From Acidobacteriota bacterium (lineage in GTDB: Bacteria > Acidobacteriota > Terriglobia > UBA7540): a DNA stretch of 5,526 nucleotides. Shown piece by piece: positions 1-5,524 of this stretch. Where the stretch lies: assembly GCA_003224665.1 (NCBI GenBank), contig QHZM01000146.1, forward strand, positions 1 to 5,526, in the 5' to 3' direction. The stretch's first letter is position 1. Every line of letters begins with the position of its first letter. Position numbers and translations under genes: made by a program. Under the pieces are notes generated by a model. It had not been told where the DNA came from. It did no database searches and saw nothing but the letters and a program-made list of their open reading frames with translations.

Positions 1-1811
1 CCGCGCTTGGCGGCAGCAGCGCGGTAAGAAGAGTCGATCTGCCCCTTGCCTTCCTGGATGACCAAGAGCTGATTGGCGCGAAGGCGAGCCACTCGATCTT
101 CGGTTCCGCTGGGCCAGCGAACTTCAACCGACTCGACTTCCTCGTGTTCCGCCAGCCCGAAGTGTAATCTCATATCGTTGCCCGAAAGAAAGTTTCCGCC
201 GGCTCGGACGCGGTCGTACTGAGTGAGGCCGCCTGCCACCACTTTGACCAGCGCTCCAATCCCGTCTCGATTGCTTTTCGTGCCTACTATTTTCACCTGA
301 AGCCAATTCCCGGCTTGATTGCCGCCTTCGTTGCGCAGCAGCACCGGCCGATCGTCGACATTGATGATGCAGACGTCTAAAGCGCCGTCGTTGTCGTAGT
401 CGCAATAGGCGCCGCCACGGCCCGGCAGGCGAAGCTCAGCGAGGCCCACCTCCCGGCTGACTTCCCGAAATTTCCCATTGCCTGAGTTCTCAAAAAGCAG
501 AAGAGGCTGGCGGTAGTTGGCGTCCTTGAAGAGGCGGTCCACTTCCGGGTAGACGTGCCCGTTGACGGTGAGAACGTCCTTCCACCCGTCGTTGTTGTAG
601 TCCATGAAGAATGTTGCCCAGCCGAGGAGGGGAATGGAAGGCTCGGCCACACCCGCAGGGTACGAGATATCGGTGAAGACGCCTTTGCCTTCGTTGTGGA
701 ACAGGGTGTAATTATCGTCGGCGAAGGTGGTGATGAAAAGATCCATCCAGCCATCGTTGTCCATATCGCCGATCGCAAGGCCCATGGCCGCCTGTTCGAC
801 GCCTTCGCCGTTATAGGCGATGCCCACGCTGGCCCCGACTTCCTCGAACGTGCCGTCTCCCTTGTTGCGGTAAAAATAGTTGGGGTTGGAATCGTTCAAC
901 ACGACGATGTCCGGCCGGCCGTCGCCGTCGAAATCCTCAATGACCGCTGAGAATCCGTAATACAGATTTTTATCCGTGACCCCCGCACGGTCGGTCACAT
1001 CAGTGAACGTGCCATCGCCGTTATTGTGATAAAGCTTGTCCGGTGCCCCTTTGAGCCCGCGTGGACCGCAAGCCATGATCGGTTTGCCGCGATAGGTGCA
1101 GTAAAGCTGGCGGGGGTCGGGAGGATGGTGGATGTCGAAGTCGACGTACCCGCAGACGTAGAGGTCCAAATAACCGTCGTTATCATAGTCGCCGAAAGAC
1201 GCTCCGGTGTGCCAGACATTTCCTCCCCCAACCCCGGCCTTCGCCGTGACGTCGGTGAAGGTCCCGTCGCCGTTGTTCCTGTAGAGGATATTCGGGCCGA
1301 AGTTTGTAACCAGCAGGTCCACGTTTCCATCGTTATCAAAATCCGCGGCGAGCGCGCCATTGCCCCAACCAGCCCCCGGCACCCCAGCCCGCTCCGTCAC
1401 ATCGGTGAAGGTCCCGTCACCGTTGTTCCTGAACAGATAATTGTGCGGCTGTTCGGAACGGCCGGGATTAAGCAGATTGGCCATCGTCGAGCCGTTGACG
1501 ATGTAGAGGTCCGCGTACCCGTCGTTGTTGTAATCGAACCAGACGCACCCGGTTCCGTTGACCTCGAGAATGTATTTCTTCTCCGGAGTTCCACATACCA
1601 GCGCAGGGATAATGCCGGCTTCCTGCGCTACGTTGCGGAACGTTATCTTAGGCCTGGAAGGTGATCGCCTCGGCCATGCGGGGCCTGGCTGTCCGAAGTT
1701 TTCTAAGGCCGGGCCCGCGGAGAAAGAGCGGCTGCGGATCGGCGACATCAAGAGGGCGAATAATTGGGCGAGCGACCTCCTTCGCGAGATTTCAGGTCTT
1801 CGCGGACTCAT
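1..1811 (-). CDS. CRTAC1-family protein: FG-GAP/VCBS repeats plus C-terminal ASPIC/UnbV domain (partial, C-terminus beyond left edge)
   Basis: Open frame of 603 complete codons with no stop, running off the left edge. I translated it by hand. Seven calcium-loop motifs of the form DxDxDGxxD, typical of FG-GAP/VCBS beta-propeller blades, lie near residues 93, 157, 208, 293, 349, 404 and 471 (e.g. FDYNNDGYADLYI, GDYDNDGYLDLYV). Most are preceded by the linker unit YRNNGDGTFTDVT..AGV. Residues ~510-585 (GTKSNRDGIGA, then RVRAGGNFLSGND, HFGLAE and VRWPSG at 564) are a clear ASPIC/UnbV domain. Cys238 and Cys248 flank the family segment YRGKPIMACGPRGL. The ATG at 1811 is supported by GGGGAGG 8 nt upstream. 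The N-terminus (SRRRSLAQLFALL) resembles a Tat signal, weakly. The protein is probably exported and Ca-binding. It follows the TPR genes in the same orientation and is likely co-transcribed with them. The family's molecular function is not known in bacteria; the relative UnbV belongs to enediyne clusters. Confidence 0.95.
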   Translation of the reverse strand, partial: MSPRRPEISRRRSLAQLFALLMSPIRSRSFSAGPALENFGQPGPAWPRRSPSRPKITFRNVAQEAGIIPALVCGTPEKKYILEVNGTGCVWFDYNNDGYADLYIVNGSTMANLLNPGRSEQPHNYLFRNNGDGTFTDVTERAGVPGAGWGNGALAADFDNDGNVDLLVTNFGPNILYRNNGDGTFTDVTAKAGVGGGNVWHTGASFGDYDNDGYLDLYVCGYVDFDIHHPPDPRQLYCTYRGKPIMACGPRGLKGAPDKLYHNNGDGTFTDVTDRAGVTDKNLYYGFSAVIEDFDGDGRPDIVVLNDSNPNYFYRNKGDGTFEEVGASVGIAYNGEGVEQAAMGLAIGDMDNDGWMDLFITTFADDNYTLFHNEGKGVFTDISYPAGVAEPSIPLLGWATFFMDYNNDGWKDVLTVNGHVYPEVDRLFKDANYRQPLLLFENSGNGKFREVSREVGLAELRLPGRGGAYCDYDNDGALDVCIINVDDRPVLLRNEGGNQAGNWLQVKIVGTKSNRDGIGALVKVVAGGLTQYDRVRAGGNFLSGNDMRLHFGLAEHEEVESVEVRWPSGTEDRVARLRANQLLVIQEGKGQIDSSYRAAAAKR

Positions 1812-1819
1812 AACAGGGA

Positions 1820-1826
1820 CCTCCCC
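1820..1826 (-). promoter_or_regulatory. Shine-Dalgarno of the CRTAC1-family gene
   Basis: Minus-strand GGGGAGG ends 8 nt before the ATG at 1811, a near-ideal site that decides the start. A CCTCC at 1842-1838 on the same strand could pair with it (see findings). Confidence 0.75.
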
Positions 1827-1889
1827 GGAGACTTCGCGGAGGAAAAATTTCCACTAAGCCATTCGGAGTTTGCAGGAAAATGTCATGAG

Positions 1890-2969
1890 CTACGGCTGGG
1901 GGACGGCTGCGGCGGTTCCAGCCTCATAATGACGCTTCCGTTCAAAGTCTTGTTTTTCGGACTCTTTGGCGCGAAGCCGCTGGAAAGTCGCAACGGCGTC
2001 CGAGGCTTTCTCCCGGTTCCCCAACCGGGCGTGGGCTTGCGACAATTCAAAAAATAGTTGGGCATCGTCGGGATGAACTTGGACCGCGCGCTCCAATTCA
2101 CTTAGGGCTTGCTGGTATCGCTTCAAGAGAATCAGGTTGTGACCAATGCCCCGCAGAGCCGCGAGGTTCTGCGGCTCAAGATTTTTTGCCTTCTGAAATT
2201 GTTCGAGCGCAGCCTCGTATTCGCCTTTACGAGATTGCGCATCGCCCAGCGAGTTATACGCCTCCGCGAAGGACGCATCGATCCGGATGGCCTGTTCAAA
2301 ATAGGCGCGGGCGTCCTGGTATTGACCGAGGTTTGCGGTCTCCCGCCCTACTTCGAAGTGGGCGCGGGCTTCAGAAGGAAAGAGTTTTACGGCCTCACGC
2401 GCCTCGCTCAGGGCCTTGTCGAATTCCTGATTCTTCTCATAGGCTTCGACCAGAAGATATCTCAGTTTGGGATCAGCGGGACTCAATCGGACCGCCTTGT
2501 GGAGAGTTTGGATTGCCTCATCCAGGTAGCGCCCTTCGAGGTATTGCTGGCCGAGAAGCGCCAGAACTTTCAGGTTTCCGGGTCGCACCTGGTTCGCCGC
2601 TCGAAGCCGCTTGATAGCTTCCTGGTTGCGCGTCTGGTTCGCGTACAGCGCCGCCAGGATGCTGTTGGCCTCGAATGAACCGGGACTGAGTTTAAGCGCT
2701 TTCTTGAGGCTGGATTCCCCCTCCGGGGTTTGTCCCAGCCTCACCAGGGTCAATCCTAGGTTGTAATGCGCTTCAAAAGATGTCGGAGCTTTGACGACTG
2801 CCAGCCGCAGGGGCTCGAGCGCTTCCTGATAGAGGTTTCCCTGGCCGAGGAGAATCCCCAGCCAGAGGAGTATTTCCGGGTCTTTCGAAGGTTGGCCAAG
2901 CACCTCTTCCCGCAGTGTCAGCGTCCGATCGAGTTGATGGTTGTGTACGGCCTCGGAAAGCTGCAGCAA
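1890..2969 (-). CDS. TPR-repeat protein, second part (likely C-terminal portion of an amber-split TPR protein)
   Basis: 359 codons ending in TAG at 1892-1890. After residue 30 the protein is a nearly perfect run of 34-residue tetratricopeptide repeats. Units start at residues 31, 65, 99, 133, 167, 201, 235, 269 and 303, with canonical helix residues (e.g. AEAYNSLGDAQSRKGEYEAALEQFQKA). A short charged tail follows, ending AVPQP. TPR arrays act as protein-protein interaction scaffolds. The start is poor: TTG at 2969, with only a weak purine stretch (GAGAAA) directly before it and no signal peptide. It lies in the same reading phase as the upstream TPR gene, separated by that gene's TAG and three sense codons. 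Residues 1-30 look like the remainder of a TPR whose first helix begins across the stop. I therefore read it as the C-terminal part of one ~590-residue secreted protein. Independent translation by reinitiation is possible. The CRTAC1-family gene begins 78 bp downstream. Confidence 0.85.
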   Translation of the reverse strand: MLQLSEAVHNHQLDRTLTLREEVLGQPSKDPEILLWLGILLGQGNLYQEALEPLRLAVVKAPTSFEAHYNLGLTLVRLGQTPEGESSLKKALKLSPGSFEANSILAALYANQTRNQEAIKRLRAANQVRPGNLKVLALLGQQYLEGRYLDEAIQTLHKAVRLSPADPKLRYLLVEAYEKNQEFDKALSEAREAVKLFPSEARAHFEVGRETANLGQYQDARAYFEQAIRIDASFAEAYNSLGDAQSRKGEYEAALEQFQKAKNLEPQNLAALRGIGHNLILLKRYQQALSELERAVQVHPDDAQLFFELSQAHARLGNREKASDAVATFQRLRAKESEKQDFERKRHYEAGTAAAVPQP

Positions 2970-2978
2970 TTTCTCGAT

Positions 2979-2981
2979 CTA
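2979..2981 (-). other. In-frame amber codon splitting a continuous TPR array
   Basis: TAG (minus strand) lies between ..RLKRSDRA and IEKLLQLSEAV.., which share one reading phase. The segment from the end of the fifth TPR of the first frame to the first full TPR of the second is 36 codons including the TAG, close to one 34-residue repeat. This suggests a nonsense change in a single gene, readthrough, reinitiation at the TTG 9 nt downstream, or a sequence error. Confidence 0.7.
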
Positions 2982-3665
2982 GGCCCGATCGGAACGCTTC
3001 AACCGTTCCGCGGTTTCGAGCTCTCGTTGCGCCTCTTCTTGCCGCCCGGTTTGCCGGTAGATTTTAGCGAGCTGGTAATGAATGGCGCCATCCCAAGGTG
3101 TCTGCTCCAGCGCCTGATGCAGCATGTCTTGTGCCTTGGCGGGCTCTCCCTTCCGCAGGTAGGCCTGTCCCAGCCGCTGATAGGTGTCGAAGACCGGCTC
3201 GCCGGTGGCGAGAACACTTTCGAAAAATTTGATCGCCTGGTCCACTCGATCCTGGGAATAGGCGATCCGGCCGAGAAAATATCGCGTGTACGTGTTCTGG
3301 GGCTCAAGTCGCAGCGCGCGTTCAAATTCAGTTGTCGCCGGACCCGTCTGGCCAAGCTTCCACAGAGCGTAGCCGAGATAGTGGTGGACCCTCGCCTGGT
3401 TGGGTGTCAATGCCACCGCCTTTCGGAGGCGTTCAACCGCGGCCGAGAATTGGTCCTTCTCAATCAGCTCCGCTGCCTGTTTAAACAGTTCGTCTGATGT
3501 CTTTGTGAGATCCGCCTTCGCTGAAGCCGCTGCGGGAGTTTTTTCCCCGGCCTGGGAGACATCTTGGGTCGCCCACCTGGGAGTCTGGCCCTGGGCCGAG
3601 CTCCCCGCCACAGCAAAAAGCAAGTAGACGACCGTTTGGCTCGCTGCCCATCCGCTCGAGTGCAT
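2979..3665 (-). CDS. Exported TPR-repeat protein, first part (likely N-terminal portion of an amber-split TPR protein)
   Basis: 228 codons, ATG at 3665 to TAG at 2981-2979. Residues 1-25 look like a Sec signal peptide: a hydrophobic core VVYLLFAVAG, then SSA|QG as a probable cleavage site, though the n-region lacks a positive charge. A low-complexity Ala/Lys/Thr linker (~30-55) follows. Then come five contiguous 34-residue TPR units starting at residues 57, 91, 125, 159 and 193 (e.g. ARVHHYLGYALWKLGQTGPATTEFERALRL). The frame stops two residues after the fifth unit, at the start of what would be the next repeat. An in-frame TAG at 3680 lies just upstream of the ATG, limiting N-terminal extension. 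The only SD-like sequence, AGGA, sits 1 nt before the ATG, which is too close for normal use. It is the first gene of the leftward unit, probably a periplasmic or surface scaffold. The binding partner is unknown; the nearby CRTAC1-family protein is a candidate by context only. Confidence 0.88.
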   Translation of the reverse strand: MHSSGWAASQTVVYLLFAVAGSSAQGQTPRWATQDVSQAGEKTPAAASAKADLTKTSDELFKQAAELIEKDQFSAAVERLRKAVALTPNQARVHHYLGYALWKLGQTGPATTEFERALRLEPQNTYTRYFLGRIAYSQDRVDQAIKFFESVLATGEPVFDTYQRLGQAYLRKGEPAKAQDMLHQALEQTPWDGAIHYQLAKIYRQTGRQEEAQRELETAERLKRSDRA

Positions 3666-3674
3666 ATCCTGGTC

Positions 3675-3703
3675 ATGCTAATGCATGCCCTACAGGTTGG
3701 CAA
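3675..3703 (-). promoter_or_regulatory. Candidate sigma70-type promoter for the TPR/CRTAC1 unit
   Basis: Minus strand: TTGCCA (3703-3698, 5/6 to the -35 consensus), a 17-bp spacer, then TAGCAT (3680-3675, 4/6 to the -10 consensus). Transcription would start about 2-3 nt before the ATG at 3665, giving a nearly leaderless mRNA. That fits the lack of a properly spaced Shine-Dalgarno. Matches this good occur by chance, so confidence is low. Confidence 0.3.
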
Positions 3704-3841
3704 CGTTAAGGTGCGGACCACAGCCCGCCCAGATGCGTGGCTGGGAAGTCCACCCTCGAGTGACCGGCACGCCCCACTCCTTGGCCGCTCCTAAATCCGC
3801 TTTTGCCCGACATCCCGAACGATAAAGACCTGCATCTAAGT

Positions 3842-3865
3842 CAAGGTGCTTGTGCCGGCAAGGTG
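3842..3865 (+). repeat. Short direct repeat CAAGGTG x2 around a palindrome
   Basis: CAAGGTG at 3842-3848 and 3859-3865, 17 bp start to start, with the perfect 8-bp palindrome TGCCGGCA (3853-3860) between and overlapping the second copy. It could be a regulator site in the divergent region, but it is short enough to be chance. Confidence 0.25.
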
Positions 3866-4089
3866 ATTGAGCTTGAGGATTGATAACAACGGCGCCGCGA
3901 TGTCATGGCTGGCGGGCAGTCACCGAACTTGACACAGCGTCTATACTGAAAGGGAGGATGCCTGGAAGAGGTCTTGGGGTGGGTCAAAGAACCTGCTCTC
4001 GATCGCTATCAGGAGTCCGACGAAGATCAGGGTCGCAATTCCTCACCCTGCCGACTCGACTTTCCCTTTCTCCTCAACTTCCGATAACA

Positions 4090-4095
4090 GGGAGG
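4090..4095 (+). promoter_or_regulatory. Shine-Dalgarno deciding the start of the outer-membrane protein gene
   Basis: GGGAGG lies 9 nt before the ATG at 4105, and a signal peptide begins directly at that ATG. Together these reject the longer frame opening at 3880. Confidence 0.75.
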
Positions 4096-4104
4096 CTTTC
4101 CAGA

Positions 4105-4800
4105 ATGATCCAGTTCAGACTCGTCCGGTTCACTTGTTTGCTTGCCACTTTGCTGCTCTTCGCTAATTCGGTCCGCGCCCAGGGAGTCCGGGTCTTCGCT
4201 CAGGCGAGCGGATCGTACCTGTTCAACGACAAGCTTTTTACGATCAACGGAGACAAGTTCCAGTCGAACTACGCCAACGGGGGTAAAGTGACTTTTGGCG
4301 GCGAATACACGCCTTGGAGGATTGTCGGAATCGAGCTCGCCTATGGCGTGGGCCGCAACAACATCCGCGTGACCAACCTGAGTACAACGCCTACGGATAC
4401 CACCGGCTATGGCATCCGGGCCCAGAGGCTGAATGCCAGCTTCGTCGTCCACGGCCCTGTCTCGGTGTTCCAGCTCAAACCGTACGTTACCGCCGGGCTC
4501 GAGTTCGACCGCTTTGGACCGACCAGCGATGCCAAGAAACTGGCCTTCACACAGGGCTTCGCTGACCAGACGGCCGTGCTCAACTCGACGAATAAAGTCG
4601 GAGTCAACTTCGGCGCCGGGGTGGAGTGGAATTTCCTGCCGCTCCTGGCTCTGCGGTTTGACCTGCGCAACCATACCATCGGCACGCCCCGCTATGGCCT
4701 GCCTCAACTGTCATCCACCGGCGGGCCGGTGTTCCCGGTGAGCGGGGCGGCCCAGAACTTGGAGTTCTCCGTCGGGCTGGTCTTCCACGCAAAGATTTAA
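4105..4800 (+). CDS. Small outer-membrane beta-barrel protein (porin-family/OMP_b-brl type)
   Basis: 231 codons, ATG to TAA. Residues 1-25 form a textbook Sec signal peptide: basic MIQFRLVR, hydrophobic core LLATLLLFA, cleavage at VRA|QG. The mature ~206 residues alternate polar and hydrophobic/aromatic residues in amphipathic beta-strands joined by polar loops. Examples are KVTFGGEYTPWRIVGIELAYG, the strand VNFGAGVEWNF around residues 167-177, LALRFDLRNH, and the closing strand LEFSVGLVFHAKI. Size and pattern fit an eight-stranded barrel of the OmpA-like/OMP_b-brl superfamily. There is no OmpA peptidoglycan-binding domain. The last residue is Ile, not the usual Phe/Trp, although an aromatic lies nearby in the strand. 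The role is not determinable: structural or adhesin-like functions are as likely as transport. The start is set by GGGAGG and the signal peptide. The next gene starts 12 bp after its stop. Confidence 0.88.
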   Translation: MIQFRLVRFTCLLATLLLFANSVRAQGVRVFAQASGSYLFNDKLFTINGDKFQSNYANGGKVTFGGEYTPWRIVGIELAYGVGRNNIRVTNLSTTPTDTTGYGIRAQRLNASFVVHGPVSVFQLKPYVTAGLEFDRFGPTSDAKKLAFTQGFADQTAVLNSTNKVGVNFGAGVEWNFLPLLALRFDLRNHTIGTPRYGLPQLSSTGGPVFPVSGAAQNLEFSVGLVFHAKI

Positions 4801-4812
4801 CCCGCCCAGCCC

Positions 4813-5409
4813 ATGTCCGCGACCGCTCCGCCTCCCCCCTTACCGGCTCTGCCCACCCCTCCGCGCGCCGGCAGCCATCTGATCGCCATCGTATTGCTGG
4901 TTCTCGCTCTTATCGTCACCGTCTCGCTGGTTGCCGGTTGGGCGGGGTTGCGCTTTCTCTCGGGCTCCGTTCAGATACAGGTCGAGGAGGTCGCGGGCGG
5001 CAAGAAGGAATTCTCCCTCCGCACCCCCGTGGGTTCGTTTTGGCTGGGTTCGTTTGAAGTGGATAAGAGAAAGGTCGACGAGACCAGCCTCGGCCTGCCC
5101 CTTTACCCCGGCGCTCGCGAGGTGAAGGACAATTCTGCCTCCCTTCATTTCGGCCTTCCCGACCAACAGGACGTCCGGGTGATCGTGGGGAAGTTCGAGA
5201 CCCCCGACCCCCTGGAGAAAGTGAAGGGCTTTTACCAGGAACGAATCGGCAGCCTGGCCACCAAGGTCACCGAGAAAGGCTCCCAGGGCAAGACGGTTTT
5301 TGAGATTAAGCATCGAGATCAGGAAAAAGTTGTGGCGCTCGAGAATCTCCCTTCCGGAACGCGCATCGAGCTGATGCGCGTCATCCACGGACGAGGCGAG
5401 AGCAAATAG
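4813..5409 (+). CDS. Hypothetical single-pass membrane-anchored protein with YPGA motif
   Basis: 198 codons, ATG to TAG. The N-terminus is Pro-rich (APPPPLPALPTPPRAG, residues 5-20). One strong transmembrane segment follows at about 22-49 (IAIVLLVLALIVTVSLVAGW), then a soluble domain of ~145 residues. This domain has a GLPLYPGA motif (94-101), a LHFGLPDQQDVRVIV strand pair, a helix-like DPLEKVKGFYQERIG (132-146) and a C-terminal IELMRVIHG strand. The polar Pro-rich tail is probably cytoplasmic and the domain periplasmic; this is an inference, with few charges to orient it. I do not recognise a named family. Similar YPGA-containing anchored proteins without a known function are, from memory, common in Acidobacteriota. 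There is no clear Shine-Dalgarno; it sits 12 bp after the outer-membrane gene's stop, so translation is probably coupled. No function is assigned. Confidence 0.85.
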   Translation: MSATAPPPPLPALPTPPRAGSHLIAIVLLVLALIVTVSLVAGWAGLRFLSGSVQIQVEEVAGGKKEFSLRTPVGSFWLGSFEVDKRKVDETSLGLPLYPGAREVKDNSASLHFGLPDQQDVRVIVGKFETPDPLEKVKGFYQERIGSLATKVTEKGSQGKTVFEIKHRDQEKVVALENLPSGTRIELMRVIHGRGESK

Positions 5410-5423
5410 CCGAGGCCGCGCGG

Positions 5424-5448
5424 AAGGCCGCAGCAGCCGCTCGGCCTT
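5424..5448 (+). terminator. Possible weak terminator hairpin after the rightward pair
   Basis: AAGGCCG (5424-5430) and CGGCCTT (5442-5448) form a perfect 7-bp stem with an 11-nt loop, 15 nt after the stop codon. No T-run follows (next bases GCTCAAG), so it is not a canonical intrinsic terminator. It may simply stabilise the 3' end. Confidence 0.35.
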
Positions 5449-5479
5449 GCTCAAGCCTACTCGCCAGGCAGAATTCCCC

Positions 5480-5485
5480 TTGACA
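5480..5485 (+). promoter_or_regulatory. Perfect -35 hexamer TTGACA, incomplete promoter
   Basis: TTGACA exactly matches the sigma70 -35 box. Positions 17 bp downstream (5503-5508, TGATAG) match the -10 poorly; TTGATA at 5502-5507 and TAGGCT at 5506-5511 are alternatives with weak scores or off spacing. The position after a gene end and before the edge fits a promoter for a rightward gene outside the window. Confidence 0.4.
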
Positions 5486-5505
5486 AAAATCGAGGGTCGT
5501 CTTGA

Positions 5506-5524
5506 TAGGCTAGGTTATAGCCTA
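5506..5524. repeat. Perfect 7-bp inverted repeat, candidate operator
   Basis: TAGGCTA (5506-5512) and TAGCCTA (5518-5524) are exact reverse complements separated by GGTTA. The repeat lies 20 bp downstream of TTGACA, where a -10/+1 region would be, a common place for a dimeric repressor site. It could also be an RNA hairpin or chance. Confidence 0.4.

Larger units (their letters stand above)
3666..4104. other. Divergent intergenic region between the TPR/CRTAC1 operon and the outer-membrane protein gene
   Basis: No supportable gene lies here. Forward-strand codons from 3880 are open in frame with the outer-membrane protein gene, but they lack a ribosome site and would bury its signal peptide, so I treat them as untranslated. 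Contents: a possible minus-strand promoter at 3703-3675; a duplicated CAAGGTG (3842-3848, 3859-3865) around the palindrome TGCCGGCA (3853-3860); a TTGACA at 3929 and a TATACT at 3942 that are too close to be a standard pair; and a pyrimidine-rich stretch at about 4061-4079 before the SD of the rightward gene. Confidence 0.6.

Noticed and set aside
377..1594. Thr/Ser-rich minus-strand frames (e.g. 377-778, 995-1360, 1397-1594)
   Set aside because: These are frame-shifted readings of the CRTAC1-family gene. The continuous frame from 1811 to the edge carries all the FG-GAP and ASPIC motifs.
1026..1664. 212-aa plus-strand frame opposite the FG-GAP repeats, with repeated VGEGPVAVVP-like segments
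   Set aside because: The apparent repeats are the reverse reading of the NNGDGTFTDV repeats of the real gene, so they are not independent evidence.
2766..3497. 243-aa plus-strand frame across the two TPR genes
   Set aside because: Antisense to strong TPR repeats; no domain is recognisable. Its length reflects codon bias in the repeats.
3681..3688. Overlapping palindromes ATGCAT/GCATGC before the TPR gene
   Set aside because: Short self-complementary hexamers are expected by chance and nothing around them suggests a site.
3819..3844. Minus-strand TTGACT (3844-3839) with TATCGT (3824-3819) as an alternative promoter for the TPR operon
   Set aside because: The 14-bp spacer is too short for a normal sigma70 promoter.
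3929..3947. TTGACA...TATACT as a sigma70 promoter for the outer-membrane gene
   Set aside because: The spacer is 7 bp instead of about 17, and neither hexamer has a partner at the right distance.
3880..4104. N-terminal extension of the outer-membrane protein (306-aa reading)
   Set aside because: The frame is open, but it has no ribosome site at its start, and the added residues would put a clear signal peptide in the middle of the protein. ATG 4105 has both SD and signal peptide. The ATG at 3958 has its SD-like AGGGAGG directly abutting it, leaving no spacing.
4027..4707. 226-aa minus-strand frame opposite the outer-membrane protein
   Set aside because: Antisense shadow in GC-rich coding DNA; composition is unlike a real protein and it overlaps the signal peptide and barrel coding region.
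4840..5454. 204-aa minus-strand reading frame opposite the membrane-anchored protein
   Set aside because: It is the mirror of a well-supported gene with signal-anchor and motif structure. Its own translation shows no domain, no membrane or signal features and no SD.
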